Source of the DNA: Actinomycetes bacterium
Lineage (GTDB): Bacteria > Actinomycetota > Actinomycetes > Actinomycetales > Dermatophilaceae
Assembly (NCBI GenBank): GCA_029552065.1
Contig: JAKPEG010000001.1
Coordinates: forward strand, 1 to 64,000
Direction of reading: 5' to 3'
Length of the DNA stretch: 64,000 bases
The notes under the pieces are model-generated. The model did no database searches, was not told the DNA's origin, and saw nothing but the letters and a program-made list of their open reading frames with translations. Position 1 is the stretch's first letter. Each line of letters starts with the position of its first letter. The position numbers were made by a program, and so were the translations under genes. This document shows positions 8,178-18,058 of this stretch, in pieces.

Positions 8178-9083
8178 ATGCCGTCGCCCGACCTCGCCGC
8201 CCCCGGGGGCGTGCTCACCCGCCGCTCGGCCCCGACCCCGTTCGAGGTGCACCTCGACGTCTTCGAGGGTCCCTTCGACCTGCTCCTCGGGCTCATCGCC
8301 AAGCACAAGCTCGACATCACCGAGATCGCCCTGGCCCAGGTGACCGACGAGTTCATCGCCCAGATCCGGGCGGCCCAGGCGGCCGGTGACGCCTGGGATC
8401 TCTCGCAGGCCTCGGAATTCCTCCTCGTCGCGGCGACACTGCTCGACCTCAAGGCCGCCCGGCTCTTGCCCGGCAGTGGGCCGGAGGACGAGGAGGACCT
8501 CGCCCTCATCGAGGCACGTGACCTGCTCTTCGCCCGCCTGCTGCAATACCGGGCGTTCAAGGACGTGGCCGGCGCCTTCGCCGAGCGGATGGCGACCGCG
8601 GGCCGGATGACCGCCCGGCAGGCCGGGCTCGAGCCGCGCTTCGCCCGCCTGCTGCCCGAGCTGGTCATGGGGATCACCCCCGAGCAACTCGCCATGATCG
8701 CCGCCCGCGCGATGATCCCCAAGGCGCCGCCCTCGGTCGGTCTCGAGCACCTGCACGCGCCGCACGTGTCGGTCCGCGAGCAGGCCGCGCTGCTCGTCAC
8801 CCGGCTGCGCCGCGACCGGACCTGTTCGTTCCGCGCGCTCGTCGCCGACGCCGACTCCACGCTGCTCATCGTCGCGCGCTTCCTCGCCCTGCTCGAGCTC
8901 TACAAGGAGGCGGTCATCGTCTTCGACCAGGCCGAGCCGCTCGCCGACCTCACCATCCGGTGGACGGGCACGGACGAGGGGGAGGTGTCGGTGGACGCCG
9001 AGTTCGACGAGGGCGAGGACGCCACGGCAGGAGACGACGCGGGGGCGCGCGGCATACCGGAGCAAGGAGACCACGGTGAGTGA
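8178..9083 (+). CDS. scpA: Segregation and condensation protein A
   Basis: Kleisin subunit of the SMC-ScpAB condensin. The N-terminal kleisin motif FEVHLDVFEGPFDLLLGLIAK (split across about residues 22-42) binds the SMC neck; TEIALAQVTDEFI and the LLVAATLLDLKAARLLP helix follow, with a C-terminal winged helix. The 301-residue length from ATG 8178 is normal. This ATG lies inside a copy of the genome octamer (GGTATGCCG) and has no good ribosome-binding site; GTG 8211 is an alternative start. It overlaps scpB by 8 bases, consistent with coupled translation. The C-terminal tail after about residue 270 is acidic. Confidence 0.93.
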   Translation: MPSPDLAAPGGVLTRRSAPTPFEVHLDVFEGPFDLLLGLIAKHKLDITEIALAQVTDEFIAQIRAAQAAGDAWDLSQASEFLLVAATLLDLKAARLLPGSGPEDEEDLALIEARDLLFARLLQYRAFKDVAGAFAERMATAGRMTARQAGLEPRFARLLPELVMGITPEQLAMIAARAMIPKAPPSVGLEHLHAPHVSVREQAALLVTRLRRDRTCSFRALVADADSTLLIVARFLALLELYKEAVIVFDQAEPLADLTIRWTGTDEGEVSVDAEFDEGEDATAGDDAGARGIPEQGDHGE

Positions 9084-9735
9084 CGAGTTCGACGAGGAAC
9101 CCGCGGCCGCGACGGAGGTGGAGCCCCGCGCCGACGCCGAGCCGCGGGCGGAGACATCCGACGTGGCCTTCGACGTCGAGTCGGTGCCCGGCGGCGCCCG
9201 CGCGGCCCTCGAGGCGGTGCTCATGGTCGTCGACGAGCCGGTGAGCGAGATCGCCCTCGCGACCGCCCTCGAGCTGACGGTCGAGCGGGTGCGTGAGCTG
9301 CTGCTCGGCCTCGAGCAGGAGTATGCCGCCGCGCAACGCGGCTTCACCGTGCGCGAGGCGGGCGGCGGGTGGCGGGTCTACAGCAGGTCGGACTATGCGC
9401 CGGTCGTGGAGAAGTTCCTCCTCGACGGGCAGCAGGCCCGGCTCACCCAGGCCTCCCTGGAGACCCTCGCGGTCATCGCCTACAAGCAGCCGGTCACCCG
9501 CTCGCGGGTGGGCGCCGTGCGCGGGGTCAACGTCGACGGGGTCGTGCGCACCCTGCTCAGCCGCGGACTCATCGAGGAACGGGGTGAGGGTGAGGGCGGG
9601 GCGATCCTCTACGGCACGACCCCCTACTTCCTCCAGCGAATGGGCCTGAACTCCCTCGACGAATTGCCCGCGCTCGCGCCCTTCCTGCCCGACGCGGACC
9701 TGCTCGACGAGATCGCCGAGGCGGGACGCGGATGA
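9076..9735 (+). CDS. scpB: Segregation and condensation protein B
   Basis: Dimeric winged-helix partner of ScpA that stabilises the SMC complex. After an acidic disordered stretch (residues 1-30) the protein shows ALEAVLMVVDEPVSEIALA, the first winged helix, then LETLAVIAYKQPVTR and the second winged helix VRGVNVDGVVRTLLSRGLI, ending in FLQRMGLNSLDELP, all diagnostic. GTG 9076 is preceded by AAGGAGA at 9064-9070. It overlaps scpA upstream and rluB downstream by 4-8 bases. Confidence 0.95.
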   Translation: MSDEFDEEPAAATEVEPRADAEPRAETSDVAFDVESVPGGARAALEAVLMVVDEPVSEIALATALELTVERVRELLLGLEQEYAAAQRGFTVREAGGGWRVYSRSDYAPVVEKFLLDGQQARLTQASLETLAVIAYKQPVTRSRVGAVRGVNVDGVVRTLLSRGLIEERGEGEGGAILYGTTPYFLQRMGLNSLDELPALAPFLPDADLLDEIAEAGRG

Positions 9736-10742
9736 GCGCCGGCCGGGAACGAGAGCCCAGACAGTCCAGACAGCGCAGCGTCGCGTCCGGTCGCGGCGGA
9801 GACGGCACCGGAGGCACTCGCGGCGCGGGTCGCGACAGCGGATCCACCTCGAGCCGCGCCGGTGCGCCCCGGCAGGCCGCCCGGGCGAACACGAGGAGGG
9901 CGACGGGCACCCCGCCGCCCGGCTCACCGCCCCCGCGCAAGGCCCCGCCGCGCAAGGCGACGGGCCGGGCAACCCCGGCGCAGCCGGCCGTGGATGTCCA
10001 CGATCCCGACGGCGTGCGGCTGCAGAAGCTGTTGGCCGCCGCGGGAATCGGCTCCCGGCGCACGTGCGAGGCCCTCATCGCCGACGGCCGGGTCGAGGTG
10101 GACGGCCAGGTCGTCAGCGAACTCGGCGTGCGCATCGACCCCACGCGCCAGACCGTCCGGGTCGACGGCGAGCGGGTCGTGCTCGACGAGAACCGGGTCT
10201 ACCTCGCGTTCAACAAGCCGCTGGGCGTCGTCTCGACGATGAGTGACGAGCGCGGCCGTCCGTCGATCGCCGACTACCTGGGCAACCGGGGGCCCGGCGG
10301 CGCGGCACGGCTGTTCCACGTCGGTCGGCTCGACGCCGACACCGAGGGGCTGCTCCTGCTCACCAACGACGGCGAGCTGGCGAACCGACTGGCCCACCCG
10401 GCATACGGCGTGAGCAAGACCTATCTCGCCCAGGTGCCCGGGCCGGTGCCGCGCGACCTCGGACGGCGGCTGCGTGCGGGCATCGAGCTCGACGACGGCC
10501 CGGTCACCGTCGACTCGTTCCGGCTCGTCGACTCGGCGCCGGGGCGGGCACTCGTCGAAGTGGTCCTGCACGAGGGCCGCAAGCACGTCGTGCGGCGGCT
10601 GCTCGCCGCGGTCGGGCATCCGGTCTACACGCTGGCGCGGACCGATGTCGGTCCTATCCGGCTCGGGGACCTCAAGCCGGGCAAGACCCGCCGGCTCACC
10701 CGTGAGGAGATCGCGGCGCTCTACGCCGCGGCCGGGCTCTGA
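9732..10742 (+). CDS. rluB: Ribosomal large-subunit pseudouridine synthase RluB-like
   Basis: Converts uridine to pseudouridine in 23S rRNA. The 336-residue protein begins with about 85 residues of Arg/Gly/Pro-rich low-complexity sequence, then an S4 RNA-binding domain (VRLQKLLAAAGIGSRRTCE, VEVDGQVV), then the RsuA/RluB catalytic domain with the aspartate in GRLDADTEGLLLLTNDG and YLAFNKPLGV. A basic N-terminal tail of this kind is common in actinobacterial RluB. ATG 9732 overlaps scpB by four bases (ATGA), so translation is probably coupled. Confidence 0.93.
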   Translation: MSAGREREPRQSRQRSVASGRGGDGTGGTRGAGRDSGSTSSRAGAPRQAARANTRRATGTPPPGSPPPRKAPPRKATGRATPAQPAVDVHDPDGVRLQKLLAAAGIGSRRTCEALIADGRVEVDGQVVSELGVRIDPTRQTVRVDGERVVLDENRVYLAFNKPLGVVSTMSDERGRPSIADYLGNRGPGGAARLFHVGRLDADTEGLLLLTNDGELANRLAHPAYGVSKTYLAQVPGPVPRDLGRRLRAGIELDDGPVTVDSFRLVDSAPGRALVEVVLHEGRKHVVRRLLAAVGHPVYTLARTDVGPIRLGDLKPGKTRRLTREEIAALYAAAGL

Positions 10743-10795
10743 GCGCAGCAGGCGCGCGGTCCCCGCGGCGGTCTGCGGTCGGTAGCCTTGCCCGC

Positions 10796-11896
10796 GTGAC
10801 CAGGCGCGTGCTCATCCGGGGGACCGGGCTCATCGGGACGAGCCTGGGGATCGCCCTCACCCGCGCGGGGTATGCCGTGTCGCTCGCCGACCCGTCGCCG
10901 ACGGCCCAGGGTCTCGCGCGCGACCTCGGCGCCGGGCGGCTGGCCCTCGACGAGCCGGAGGACCCGGACCTCGTCGTCGTGGCGGCGCCGCCTGACGTCA
11001 CCGCCGACGTCGTCGTCGACTCGCTCACCCGGTGGCCGCGGGCCGTGGTGACCGACGTCGCTTCGGTCAAGGGCGTCGTCCTCGACGGCGTTCGCCGGGC
11101 CCGGGCCGACCTCACCCGCTACGTGGGGGGCCACCCGATGGCCGGGCGCGAGCGTTCGGGTGCCGGGCATGCACGGGGTGACCTCTTCGAAGGCCGCGCC
11201 TGGGTCGTCGTCCCCACCGAGACCTCGACGAAGGCCGCCGTCGACACGGTGGTCGAGATCGCCCGGGCGGTCGGATCCGCCGTGAGCGTGATGAGCGCGG
11301 CCGACCACGACGCCGCGGTGGCCGCGGTCTCCCACCTGCCGCAGGTTGCGGCGAGTCTCGTTGCCGCACAATTGCGCACGGTCGACGAACAGGCGCTGGC
11401 CCTGGCCGGTCAAGGAGTCCGCGATGTCACCCGGATCGCCGCGAGCGACCCGCGGCTGTGGACCCAGATCCTCGCCGGCAACGCCGCCTCGCTGCGCACC
11501 GTCCTGGCCCGGGTGCGCGACGACCTCGGCGAACTCGTCGAGGCACTCACGGCGCTCGACGGCGAGGCCGGAGCCGACGACTCGCCCGCCGTGGGGAGCC
11601 TCGAAGTGGTGAGCCGGACGATCACCCACGGCAACACCGGCCACGCCCGGATCCCGGGCAAGCACGGAGCGGCCCCCACGGCATACGAGATCGTCACCGC
11701 CCTCGTGCCCGACACTCCGGGAGCGCTCGGGCGGTTGCTCACCGACGTCGGCGAGGCGGGGGTCAACCTCGAGGAACTCGAGATCGACCACGGGCTGGGG
11801 CAACCCTTCGGCCTCGCCCAGATCAGCGTGGTGCCCGCCGCCGTCGAACCGCTCCAGCGGGCGCTCGCGGCCAAGGGCTGGCGTGTGCTCGACTGA
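10796..11896 (+). CDS. tyrA: Prephenate dehydrogenase (ACT-domain type)
   Basis: NAD(P)-dependent oxidative decarboxylation of prephenate to 4-hydroxyphenylpyruvate in tyrosine synthesis. The Rossmann site is IRGTGLIGTSLGIALTRAG at the N-terminus; GGHPMAGRERSGAGHA and SHLPQVAASLV are the prephenate-binding blocks. From about residue 295 there is a C-terminal ACT domain (TALVPDTPGALGRLLTDVGE), which suggests feedback control by tyrosine. GTG 10796 fits the family N-terminus exactly. The stop shares bases with the cmk start. Some homologous clusters lack tyrA at this place, so its presence is a lineage feature. Confidence 0.94.
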   Translation: MTRRVLIRGTGLIGTSLGIALTRAGYAVSLADPSPTAQGLARDLGAGRLALDEPEDPDLVVVAAPPDVTADVVVDSLTRWPRAVVTDVASVKGVVLDGVRRARADLTRYVGGHPMAGRERSGAGHARGDLFEGRAWVVVPTETSTKAAVDTVVEIARAVGSAVSVMSAADHDAAVAAVSHLPQVAASLVAAQLRTVDEQALALAGQGVRDVTRIAASDPRLWTQILAGNAASLRTVLARVRDDLGELVEALTALDGEAGADDSPAVGSLEVVSRTITHGNTGHARIPGKHGAAPTAYEIVTALVPDTPGALGRLLTDVGEAGVNLEELEIDHGLGQPFGLAQISVVPAAVEPLQRALAAKGWRVLD

Positions 11897-12672
11897 TGTC
11901 GACCGACCCGCCTGCGACCCGCGGTCCGTCACCGGCGGACATGCCCGCCCGTATGCCGCCCCGCCGACTCGTCGTCGCGATCGACGGCCCGTCGGGTTCC
12001 GGCAAGTCCAGCGTGAGCCGAGCGGTCGCGCGGAGGTTGGGCGCGGCCTACCTCGACACGGGGGCGATGTACCGCGCGCTCACCTGGTGGTTGCTCGACG
12101 AGGGCGTCGACCTCGCCGACGCAGAGCTCGTCGGGCGACTCAGCCCGACGGCGCCACTCGAAGTCGGCCTGGATCCCGAGCGTCCGAGGATCGGGGCCGG
12201 GGGAGTGGACCTGGCGGTCGAGGTGCGCAGCGAGCGGATCACCGCGGCCGTGTCGGCCGTCGCGACGAATCTCGTCGTGCGGGCGGACATGCGCCGGCGC
12301 CAACGGGAGCTCATCGACGTGGGCGTCGCTGATCGGGGGGCGATCGTCGCCGAGGGCCGCGATATCACGACCGTCGTGGCACCGGACGCGCAGGTGCGCA
12401 TCCTCCTCACCGCCCGCGAGGAGGCACGCCTCGCGCGACGATCGTTGCAGGACAAGGGAACTGCCGACGCCCAGGCGGTCGCTTCCGTGCGGGAGGCCGT
12501 CGTCGCCCGCGACGCGGTCGACTCGACGGTCTCCCAGTTCACCACCGCTGCCGACGGGGTCGTCACGGTCGACAGCTCGGAGCTGGACTTCGATCAGACG
12601 GTCGCCGCTGTGCTCAGCCTCGTCGCGGCCCGCTCGCGCCCGGCGACCGTGCACGGGCCAGGGCTGCGATAG
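11896..12672 (+). CDS. cmk: Cytidylate kinase
   Basis: Phosphorylates CMP and dCMP with ATP. P-loop GPSGSGKSS starts at residue 31, followed by [13 protein letters not shown], the NMP-binding region ITAAVSAVA, the [15 protein letters not shown] block and the lid region [12 protein letters not shown]. The 258-residue length includes a 25-residue N-terminal extension. ATG 11896 overlaps the tyrA stop (TGATG), which favours it over in-frame ATGs at 11941 and 11953. It sits between tyrA and der. Confidence 0.95.
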   Translation: MSTDPPATRGPSPADMPARMPPRRLVVAIDGPSGSGKSSVSRAVARRLGAAYLDTGAMYRALTWWLLDEGVDLADAELVGRLSPTAPLEVGLDPERPRIGAGGVDLAVEVRSERITAAVSAVATNLVVRADMRRRQRELIDVGVADRGAIVAEGRDITTVVAPDAQVRILLTAREEARLARRSLQDKGTADAQAVASVREAVVARDAVDSTVSQFTTAADGVVTVDSSELDFDQTVAAVLSLVAARSRPATVHGPGLR

Positions 12673-12710
12673 GCGAGAATGATGGGTCCCACCGAACGAA
12701 CTGGACCCGC

Positions 12711-14210
12711 ATGAACGCCGACACCCCCGAGGGCGCGAGCACGCCCGCGGACCCCTCCGACGACCCCCAGGCCAGCGACGCCGCGATCGAACGTGCGCTG
12801 CGCGCGGGCCTCGCGGACTTCGAGCTCGACGAGGAGGACCTCGCCCTGCTCGACGCCGACCCCGACCAACTCGGCGCGGCCGCCGAGGAGGGTCCGCTGC
12901 CGGTTGTCGCCGTCGTCGGTCGCCCCAACGTCGGCAAGTCCACCCTCGTCAACCGGATCCTCGGCCGCCGCGAGGCGGTCGTCGAGGACGTGCCCGGCGT
13001 GACACGCGACCGCGTCGCCTACGACGCGGAGTGGGCCGGGCGGCGCTTCACGCTCGTCGACACCGGCGGCTGGGAGGTGGACGTCACCGGCATCCACCTG
13101 CGGGTGGCCGAGCAGGCCGAGATCGCCGTCGAGCTCGCCGACGCCGTGCTGTTCGTCGTCGATGCGACCGTGGGCTCGACCGACACGGACGAAGCGGTCG
13201 TCAAGCTGCTGCGCCGCTCGGGCAAGCCGGTCGTCCTCGTCGCCAACAAGGTCGACGACCAGCGGGCCGAGACCGACGCGGCATACCTGTGGAATCTCGG
13301 TCTCGGACAGCCGTGGCCGGTGTCCGCGCTGCACGGCCGGGGCAGCGGCGACGTCCTCGACGCCCTCCTCGACGTGCTGCCCGAGCGCTCGGCCGTCGGC
13401 GGGGCCTATCCGCGCGGTGGCCCGCGCCGGGTCGCCCTCGTCGGCCGCCCCAACGTCGGCAAGTCCTCGCTGCTCAACAAGCTCGCCGGCCACGAGCGGG
13501 TCGTCGTCGACGATCTCGCCGGCACCACCCGCGACCCGGTCGACGAGCTCGTCGAACTCGGCGGCCGCACCTGGCGTTTCGTCGACACCGCCGGCATCCG
13601 TCGGCGGGTGCACCAGACCCGCGGGGCGGACTTCTACGCCTCGCTGCGGACCCAGGCCGCCCTCGAGAAGGCGGAGGTCGCGGTCGTCCTCGTCGACGCG
13701 AGCGACACGCTGAGCGAGCAGGACGTCCGGGTCATCCAGCAGGTCGTCGACGCCGGCCGGGCACTCGTCCTCGCGATGAACAAGTGGGACCTGCTCGACG
13801 AGGAACGGCGGCACTACCTCGAGCGGGAGATCGAACAGGACCTCGCCCAGGTCGCCTGGGCCCCGCGGGTCAACGTCTCGGCCCGCACCGGCCGTCACCT
13901 CGATCGGCTCGTCCCCGCCCTGGAGACCGCCCTCGACTCGTGGGAGACCCGGGTCCCCACGGGCAAGCTCAACGCCTTCCTCGGCGAGGTCGTCGCGGCC
14001 CACCCGCACCCGGTGCGTGGCGGCAAGCAGCCGCGGATCCTCTTCGCAACGCAGGCGTCGACCAAGCCGCCGCGATTCGTCCTGTTCACCTCGGGCTTCG
14101 TCGAGGCCGGCTACCGGCGCTTCGTCGAGCGCAAGTTGCGCGAGCGCTTCGGCTTCGAGGGCTCGCCCCTCTCGATCTCCGTGCGGGTGCGCGAGAAGCG
14201 CCGCCGCTGA
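12711..14210 (+). CDS. der: Ribosome-assembly GTPase Der (EngA)
   Basis: Tandem-G-domain GTPase needed for 50S subunit maturation. Two complete G1 motifs, GRPNVGKST near 70-78 and GRPNVGKSS near 245-253, each with DTGG/DTAG, NKVD/NKWD motifs, followed by the C-terminal KH-like domain ([35 protein letters not shown]). The first about 65 residues are an acidic extension typical of actinobacterial Der. ATG 12711 is 38 bases after cmk. It ends the run that starts at the NERD helicase or xerD. Confidence 0.97.
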   Translation: MNADTPEGASTPADPSDDPQASDAAIERALRAGLADFELDEEDLALLDADPDQLGAAAEEGPLPVVAVVGRPNVGKSTLVNRILGRREAVVEDVPGVTRDRVAYDAEWAGRRFTLVDTGGWEVDVTGIHLRVAEQAEIAVELADAVLFVVDATVGSTDTDEAVVKLLRRSGKPVVLVANKVDDQRAETDAAYLWNLGLGQPWPVSALHGRGSGDVLDALLDVLPERSAVGGAYPRGGPRRVALVGRPNVGKSSLLNKLAGHERVVVDDLAGTTRDPVDELVELGGRTWRFVDTAGIRRRVHQTRGADFYASLRTQAALEKAEVAVVLVDASDTLSEQDVRVIQQVVDAGRALVLAMNKWDLLDEERRHYLEREIEQDLAQVAWAPRVNVSARTGRHLDRLVPALETALDSWETRVPTGKLNAFLGEVVAAHPHPVRGGKQPRILFATQASTKPPRFVLFTSGFVEAGYRRFVERKLRERFGFEGSPLSISVRVREKRRR

Positions 14211-14309
14211 GGGCGCGCGCGATTGGCCGCGATTCGAGCCGCATGTATGCCGTGCGGTAGGGTTTCGTTCGCTCACCAGGGGGCCGCCCGGCCACTCGGA
14301 GAGCAGCCA

Positions 14310-14386
<77 letters not shown>

Positions 14387-14414
14387 ATGCCGCACCTTGC
14401 GTTGCGTACGTGAG

Positions 14415-15158
14415 TCAGAGTGCCGCAAGACGGTCGAGCCGCTCTTTCCGTACCGCGCCCTCGCCAGCAGTCACATCCCATCCCAGCTCGCGCAACACGC
14501 GGGCAGCCTCCGCGGGACAGTCACGTACTGCCGCGCCCAGCTGCTGCCTACGCCATTCGGCTCGCGCGGCGTCCAGCACCTCCTGCCAACCGTTGCCGGT
14601 GTCGACACCGAACTCAGTGTGGAGGACGGCCAGCACGTCCTCCAGGCAGGGACGGAACCGATGGCCACCCACGGGGAAGTGCAACTCGGCCAGACGCGGG
14701 ACCAGCAGGACATCCGCCATGGACTGTGCCCGACGACGGGCACCACCCAGCCCAGAGAGCGCCATGACGTGGCTGAACTGATCCCGGTGCGCGTGCACGT
14801 GAACATGCGCCGCCGGCAACTCCTTGGGCGAGCTTCGCTCGTATTCGTACCGGAACAGGGGATCACCCTTGGGCCGGGGTCCGGCATGAACAGAAATCCT
14901 GGATGAGTCGACCGCGAGATACCTGCCTGCGCCATCCCACGTGCAGTAGAACGAGACGTCAAGGGACAACAACGCCTTGCCCTCGACGCTGAGAGTGATG
15001 CCGGCTGCGCCTTGATCGGTCACCCACACCCTGTCACCCTCGTCGAGGATCTGGGCTTCAAAGGGCGTAGGTACGCCAAGGAACGCGGAGACCGAGTCCG
15101 ACACGGTCTTGGCGAACGCGCGAGCCTCGTCTATCAGTGAAGGTTCGCCTGCGATCAC
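14415..15158 (-). CDS. Unrecognised 247-residue protein in the tRNA-Pro islet
   Basis: I do not recognise a characterised family. No signal peptide or membrane segment is visible. The middle has a histidine-rich strand pair, FRYEYERSS then HVHVHAHRDQFSH, and near residue 160 RLAELHFPVGGHRFRPCLED, a pattern of alternating histidines that could bind metal. The C-terminal part is helical (VLDAARAEWRRQQL). GTG 15158 overlaps the stop of the 61-residue gene upstream (GTGA), so the two are translationally coupled. A small coupled partner ahead of a larger soluble protein, next to a tRNA, recalls toxin-antitoxin or defence pairs, but that is inference only. Base composition is clearly lower in GC than the neighbours and the gene holds no copy of the genome octamer. 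Confidence 0.75.
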   Translation of the reverse strand: MIAGEPSLIDEARAFAKTVSDSVSAFLGVPTPFEAQILDEGDRVWVTDQGAAGITLSVEGKALLSLDVSFYCTWDGAGRYLAVDSSRISVHAGPRPKGDPLFRYEYERSSPKELPAAHVHVHAHRDQFSHVMALSGLGGARRRAQSMADVLLVPRLAELHFPVGGHRFRPCLEDVLAVLHTEFGVDTGNGWQEVLDAARAEWRRQQLGAAVRDCPAEAARVLRELGWDVTAGEGAVRKERLDRLAAL

Positions 15159-15340
15159 GACTCAAGCAACCAGTCCAAGGCTCGTAGCCGCCGAAGCAAC
15201 TGGTACTCGTCAGCCGTCAGAGCGTCCGCGTCAGCCAACCTCTCAACCTGCGGCCGGGACATCCCGAATGACTCCATGATTCGCTTGCGCTCGGCCTCTG
15301 CTTCCTCGATGCGCAACTCTTGGACCGTCGCACTCCCCAT
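15155..15340 (-). CDS. Small helical protein coupled to the 247-residue gene
   Basis: 61 residues, beginning MGSATVQELRIEEAEAERKR. The start ATG 15340 has a strong ribosome-binding site AAGGAGG five bases upstream; the longer frame to 15433 is unlikely because it would bury that site. The product is mostly charged helix, with a possible helix-turn-helix in MSRPQVERLADADALTADEY. Its stop overlaps the next start by four bases. Function unknown; it may be the partner or regulator of the downstream protein (inference). Confidence 0.75.
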   Translation of the reverse strand: MGSATVQELRIEEAEAERKRIMESFGMSRPQVERLADADALTADEYQLLRRLRALDWLLES

Positions 15341-15429
15341 GATGGCCTCCTTCGCGGGGGTCCTCCCTCTCAGTATGCACAGTAGGAGAGGGGACTGACA
15401 TCCACCGTGGAGAGCGTGTTGGACCCGGC

Positions 15430-15693
15430 TCAACGGCGACGCCGATGCGCCGGACGCATGGCGACGCCCGCTCGGAGAACAGCTCCTCGGACAGTCGACT
15501 TGGGGAGGCCCACCTCCCTAGCCACCCCTCGAAGCGCCTGCACCTGAGCCGCACTCAGGCGGACGTCTACCCGGTGGACGGGCTGTTCACTATTTGAGAC
15601 AATTGGTTCAGTCCGGGCAACTCGACGTGTGAGTACGAGGTCGACCTTCTTGGCCGTCCTCCAGAGGTCACCACGTCTCAAGTACCGTCGCAT
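15430..15693 (-). CDS. Putative ribbon-helix-helix protein
   Basis: The C-terminal 45 residues, VHRVDVRLSAAQVQALRGVA then REVGLPKSTVRGAVLRAGVAM, have the strand-helix-helix layout of CopG/Arc-type DNA-binding proteins, so a repressor of the adjacent pair is plausible. The start is uncertain: ATG 15693 (87 residues) is used here; ATG 15738 would run close to the divergent gene at 15750. The sequence between start and ribbon is basic and of unknown value. It lies 89 bases upstream of the 61-residue gene in the same orientation. Confidence 0.5.
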   Translation of the reverse strand: MRRYLRRGDLWRTAKKVDLVLTRRVARTEPIVSNSEQPVHRVDVRLSAAQVQALRGVAREVGLPKSTVRGAVLRAGVAMRPAHRRRR

Positions 15694-15749
15694 GACCCCG
15701 ACCGAGGAGCGACGTCGGCGGGCGGGGGAACGCGGCATACGCTCGGGGC

Positions 15750-17426
15750 GTGGACGCGCACCCGCCCCCGCATGCGCAGCGGGGCCATCGCACGCACGAG
15801 GTCACCAACCAGCCGCCGCCCCGCGAGGGACTCGACGAGTATGCCGTCAACCGTCCCCTGCTCGAAGCGGTCGAGGGCTTCGACGCCGGTTGGGCGCACG
15901 AGCAGTTGCACGAGGTCGGGCGGCTGGTCGGCCGACCGGATTTCCGCCGCGACGCCGAGTTCGCGCACACCCATCCGCCGGTCCTGCAGACCCACGACCG
16001 CTGGGGCCGGCGGGTCGACGAGGTGGCCTACCATCCGGCATACCACCGGGTGTTGGGCGAGGCGATCGCGGCCGGCACCCACACGAGCGCGTGGGCGCAA
16101 CCACGGCCCGGCGCCAATGTCGCACGGGCGGCGGCCTTCATGCTCTTCGCCCAGGTCGAGCCCGGCCACTCGTGCCCGGTGTCGATGACCCATGCGGCGA
16201 TCCCCACCCTTCGCCTCGCGCCGCAGCTGGCGGCGCGCTGGGAACCGCGGGCGCTCTCCCGCGACTACGACCCGCGGCTGGGCGACCCCGACAAGCCCTC
16301 GGCCATCCTCGGGATGAGCATGACCGAGAAGCAGGGCGGCAGCGACGTGCGGGCCAACACGACGTGGGCGGTGCCGGTCGAGGGGGCGCGGACCGACGGC
16401 CACCACCGGCTCACCGGACACAAGTGGTTCACCAGCGCCCCCATGTCCGATGCCTTCCTCACCCTGGCCCAGACCGAGGCCGGGCTCGGCTGCTTCCTCG
16501 TGCCCACCGTGCTGCCCGACGGCACCCGCAACGCGATCCGCGTCCAGCGGCTCAAGGACAAGCTCGGCAACCACTCCAATGCCTCGTCGGAGATCGAATA
16601 CGACGACGCCGACGGCTGGCTCGTGGGGGAGCCGGGCAGGGGAGTGCGCGCGATCATCGAGATGGTCGCCCGCACCCGCCTGGACTGCGTGCTCGGCACG
16701 ACGGCCGGGATGCGCGAGTCGGTCGCCGAGGCGCTCTGGCACGCGCGCCATCGACAGGCCTTCGGGGCCCTGCTCGTCGACCAGCCGGCGATGACGGGCG
16801 TCCTCGCCGACCTCGCGCTCGAAGCCGAGGCGGCCACGGTCACCGGCCTGCGGCTGGCCCGTGCCCACGACGAGGACGCCGACGCCCAGGACGTCGCCTT
16901 CCGGCGGCTGGCGACGCCCGTCGCGAAATACTGGGTGTGCAAACGCGGCCCCCAACACGCCTACGAGGCGATGGAATGCCTCGGCGGCAACGGCTATACC
17001 GAGGCATTCCCGCTGGCCCGGCGCTATCGCGAGCAGCCCCTGCTCTCGATCTGGGAGGGGTCGGGCAACGTCATCGCCCTCGACGTCCTGCGGGTCCTCG
17101 CCCGCGAACCCGAGGCGATCGAGGCGTATGCCGCCGAGCTCGCCTCCGCCCGCGGCGCCCATCCGCCGCTCGACGCCCACGTCGAAGCGACCCTCCGACT
17201 GGCGCGGGAGGTCGCCGCCGATCCGGGGTCGAGCTACGCCCAGAGCCGCGCACGCGCACTCACGGCCGGCATGGGGGTGGCCCTCCAGGCGACCCTGCTC
17301 ACGCGGCATACCCCCTCGGTGGTCGCCGAGGCGTTCGTGGCGGTCCGGCTGGGACCCGACCGCAGTGAGCACTACGGCGAATCGGGGACGCCAGGGCACG
17401 CACCCGCGATCCTCGCCCGGCACTGA
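15750..17426 (+). CDS. AidB-like acyl-CoA dehydrogenase
   Basis: Flavoprotein of 558 residues in the AidB branch of acyl-CoA dehydrogenases. Diagnostic text includes the N-terminal HEVTNQPPPREGLDEYAVN, the substrate-side block GHSCPVSMTHAAIP, the FAD-binding MSMTEKQGGSDVRANTT and HKWFTSAPMSDAF, and C-terminal AMECLGGNGYTEAFPLARRYRE. AidB itself binds DNA and is induced by alkylation stress in E. coli; many actinobacterial homologues are annotated as isovaleryl-CoA dehydrogenases, so the substrate is open. GTG 15750 gives the family N-terminus. Divergent from the islet. Confidence 0.88.
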   Translation: MDAHPPPHAQRGHRTHEVTNQPPPREGLDEYAVNRPLLEAVEGFDAGWAHEQLHEVGRLVGRPDFRRDAEFAHTHPPVLQTHDRWGRRVDEVAYHPAYHRVLGEAIAAGTHTSAWAQPRPGANVARAAAFMLFAQVEPGHSCPVSMTHAAIPTLRLAPQLAARWEPRALSRDYDPRLGDPDKPSAILGMSMTEKQGGSDVRANTTWAVPVEGARTDGHHRLTGHKWFTSAPMSDAFLTLAQTEAGLGCFLVPTVLPDGTRNAIRVQRLKDKLGNHSNASSEIEYDDADGWLVGEPGRGVRAIIEMVARTRLDCVLGTTAGMRESVAEALWHARHRQAFGALLVDQPAMTGVLADLALEAEAATVTGLRLARAHDEDADAQDVAFRRLATPVAKYWVCKRGPQHAYEAMECLGGNGYTEAFPLARRYREQPLLSIWEGSGNVIALDVLRVLAREPEAIEAYAAELASARGAHPPLDAHVEATLRLAREVAADPGSSYAQSRARALTAGMGVALQATLLTRHTPSVVAEAFVAVRLGPDRSEHYGESGTPGHAPAILARH

Positions 17427-17452
17427 CGCCCGCGCGGGTTACGCTCGCTCCT

Positions 17453-18058
17453 GTGGCGGAGCACACGGCCGCGGGGGGCGTCACCCCCGACACCGACCGG
17501 GTCCTCACCGTCCCCAATCTGCTCTCCGCCGCACGGTTGGCCGGGGTGCCGCTGTTCCTCTGGCTCATCCTGCGCCGCGACGACGGTTGGGCGTTGGTCG
17601 TGCTCGCCCTCGCGGGGTTCACCGACTATCTCGACGGCAAGATCGCCCGCCGCTTCCACCTGGTCTCCCGGGTGGGGCAACTGCTCGACCCGATCGCCGA
17701 CCGGCTCTACATCGCCGCGACGCTCGTCGGGCTGGCCTGGCGCGACATCATCCCTTGGTGGCTCGTGGCCCTCCTGCTCGCCCGCGAGTTGCTCCTCGCC
17801 GGGGTCCTGCTCGTGCTCCGGCAGATCGGGCAGGTGGGCCTGCCCGTGCACTTCGTCGGCAAGGCCGCGACCTTCAACCTCCTCTACGCCTTCCCCGTCC
17901 TGCTGCTCGCCGAGGTCTCGCCCACCCTCGCCACCTGGGCCCTGCCGATCGGGTGGGCTCTCGCGTGGTGGGGCGTGGCCCTCTACTGGCTCGCCGCCGT
18001 CCTCTACGTCGTCCAGGCCGCCGGGCTCCTGCGCGCCCATCGGGCAGGCGCGCGATGA
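17453..18058 (+). CDS. CDP-alcohol phosphatidyltransferase (PgsA-like)
   Basis: Membrane enzyme that joins a CDP-diacylglycerol phosphatidyl group to an alcohol. The signature D-x2-D-G-x2-A-R-x8-G-x3-D-x3-D is complete in TDYLDGKIAR, then GQLLDPIADR. Four to six membrane helices surround it. Its place before DUF881-sbp-DUF881 matches mycobacterial pgsA2, and phosphatidylglycerophosphate synthesis is the likely role, though a phosphatidylinositol-type product cannot be excluded. GTG 17453 start; the stop overlaps the next ATG by four bases. Confidence 0.9.
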   Translation: MAEHTAAGGVTPDTDRVLTVPNLLSAARLAGVPLFLWLILRRDDGWALVVLALAGFTDYLDGKIARRFHLVSRVGQLLDPIADRLYIAATLVGLAWRDIIPWWLVALLLARELLLAGVLLVLRQIGQVGLPVHFVGKAATFNLLYAFPVLLLAEVSPTLATWALPIGWALAWWGVALYWLAAVLYVVQAAGLLRAHRAGAR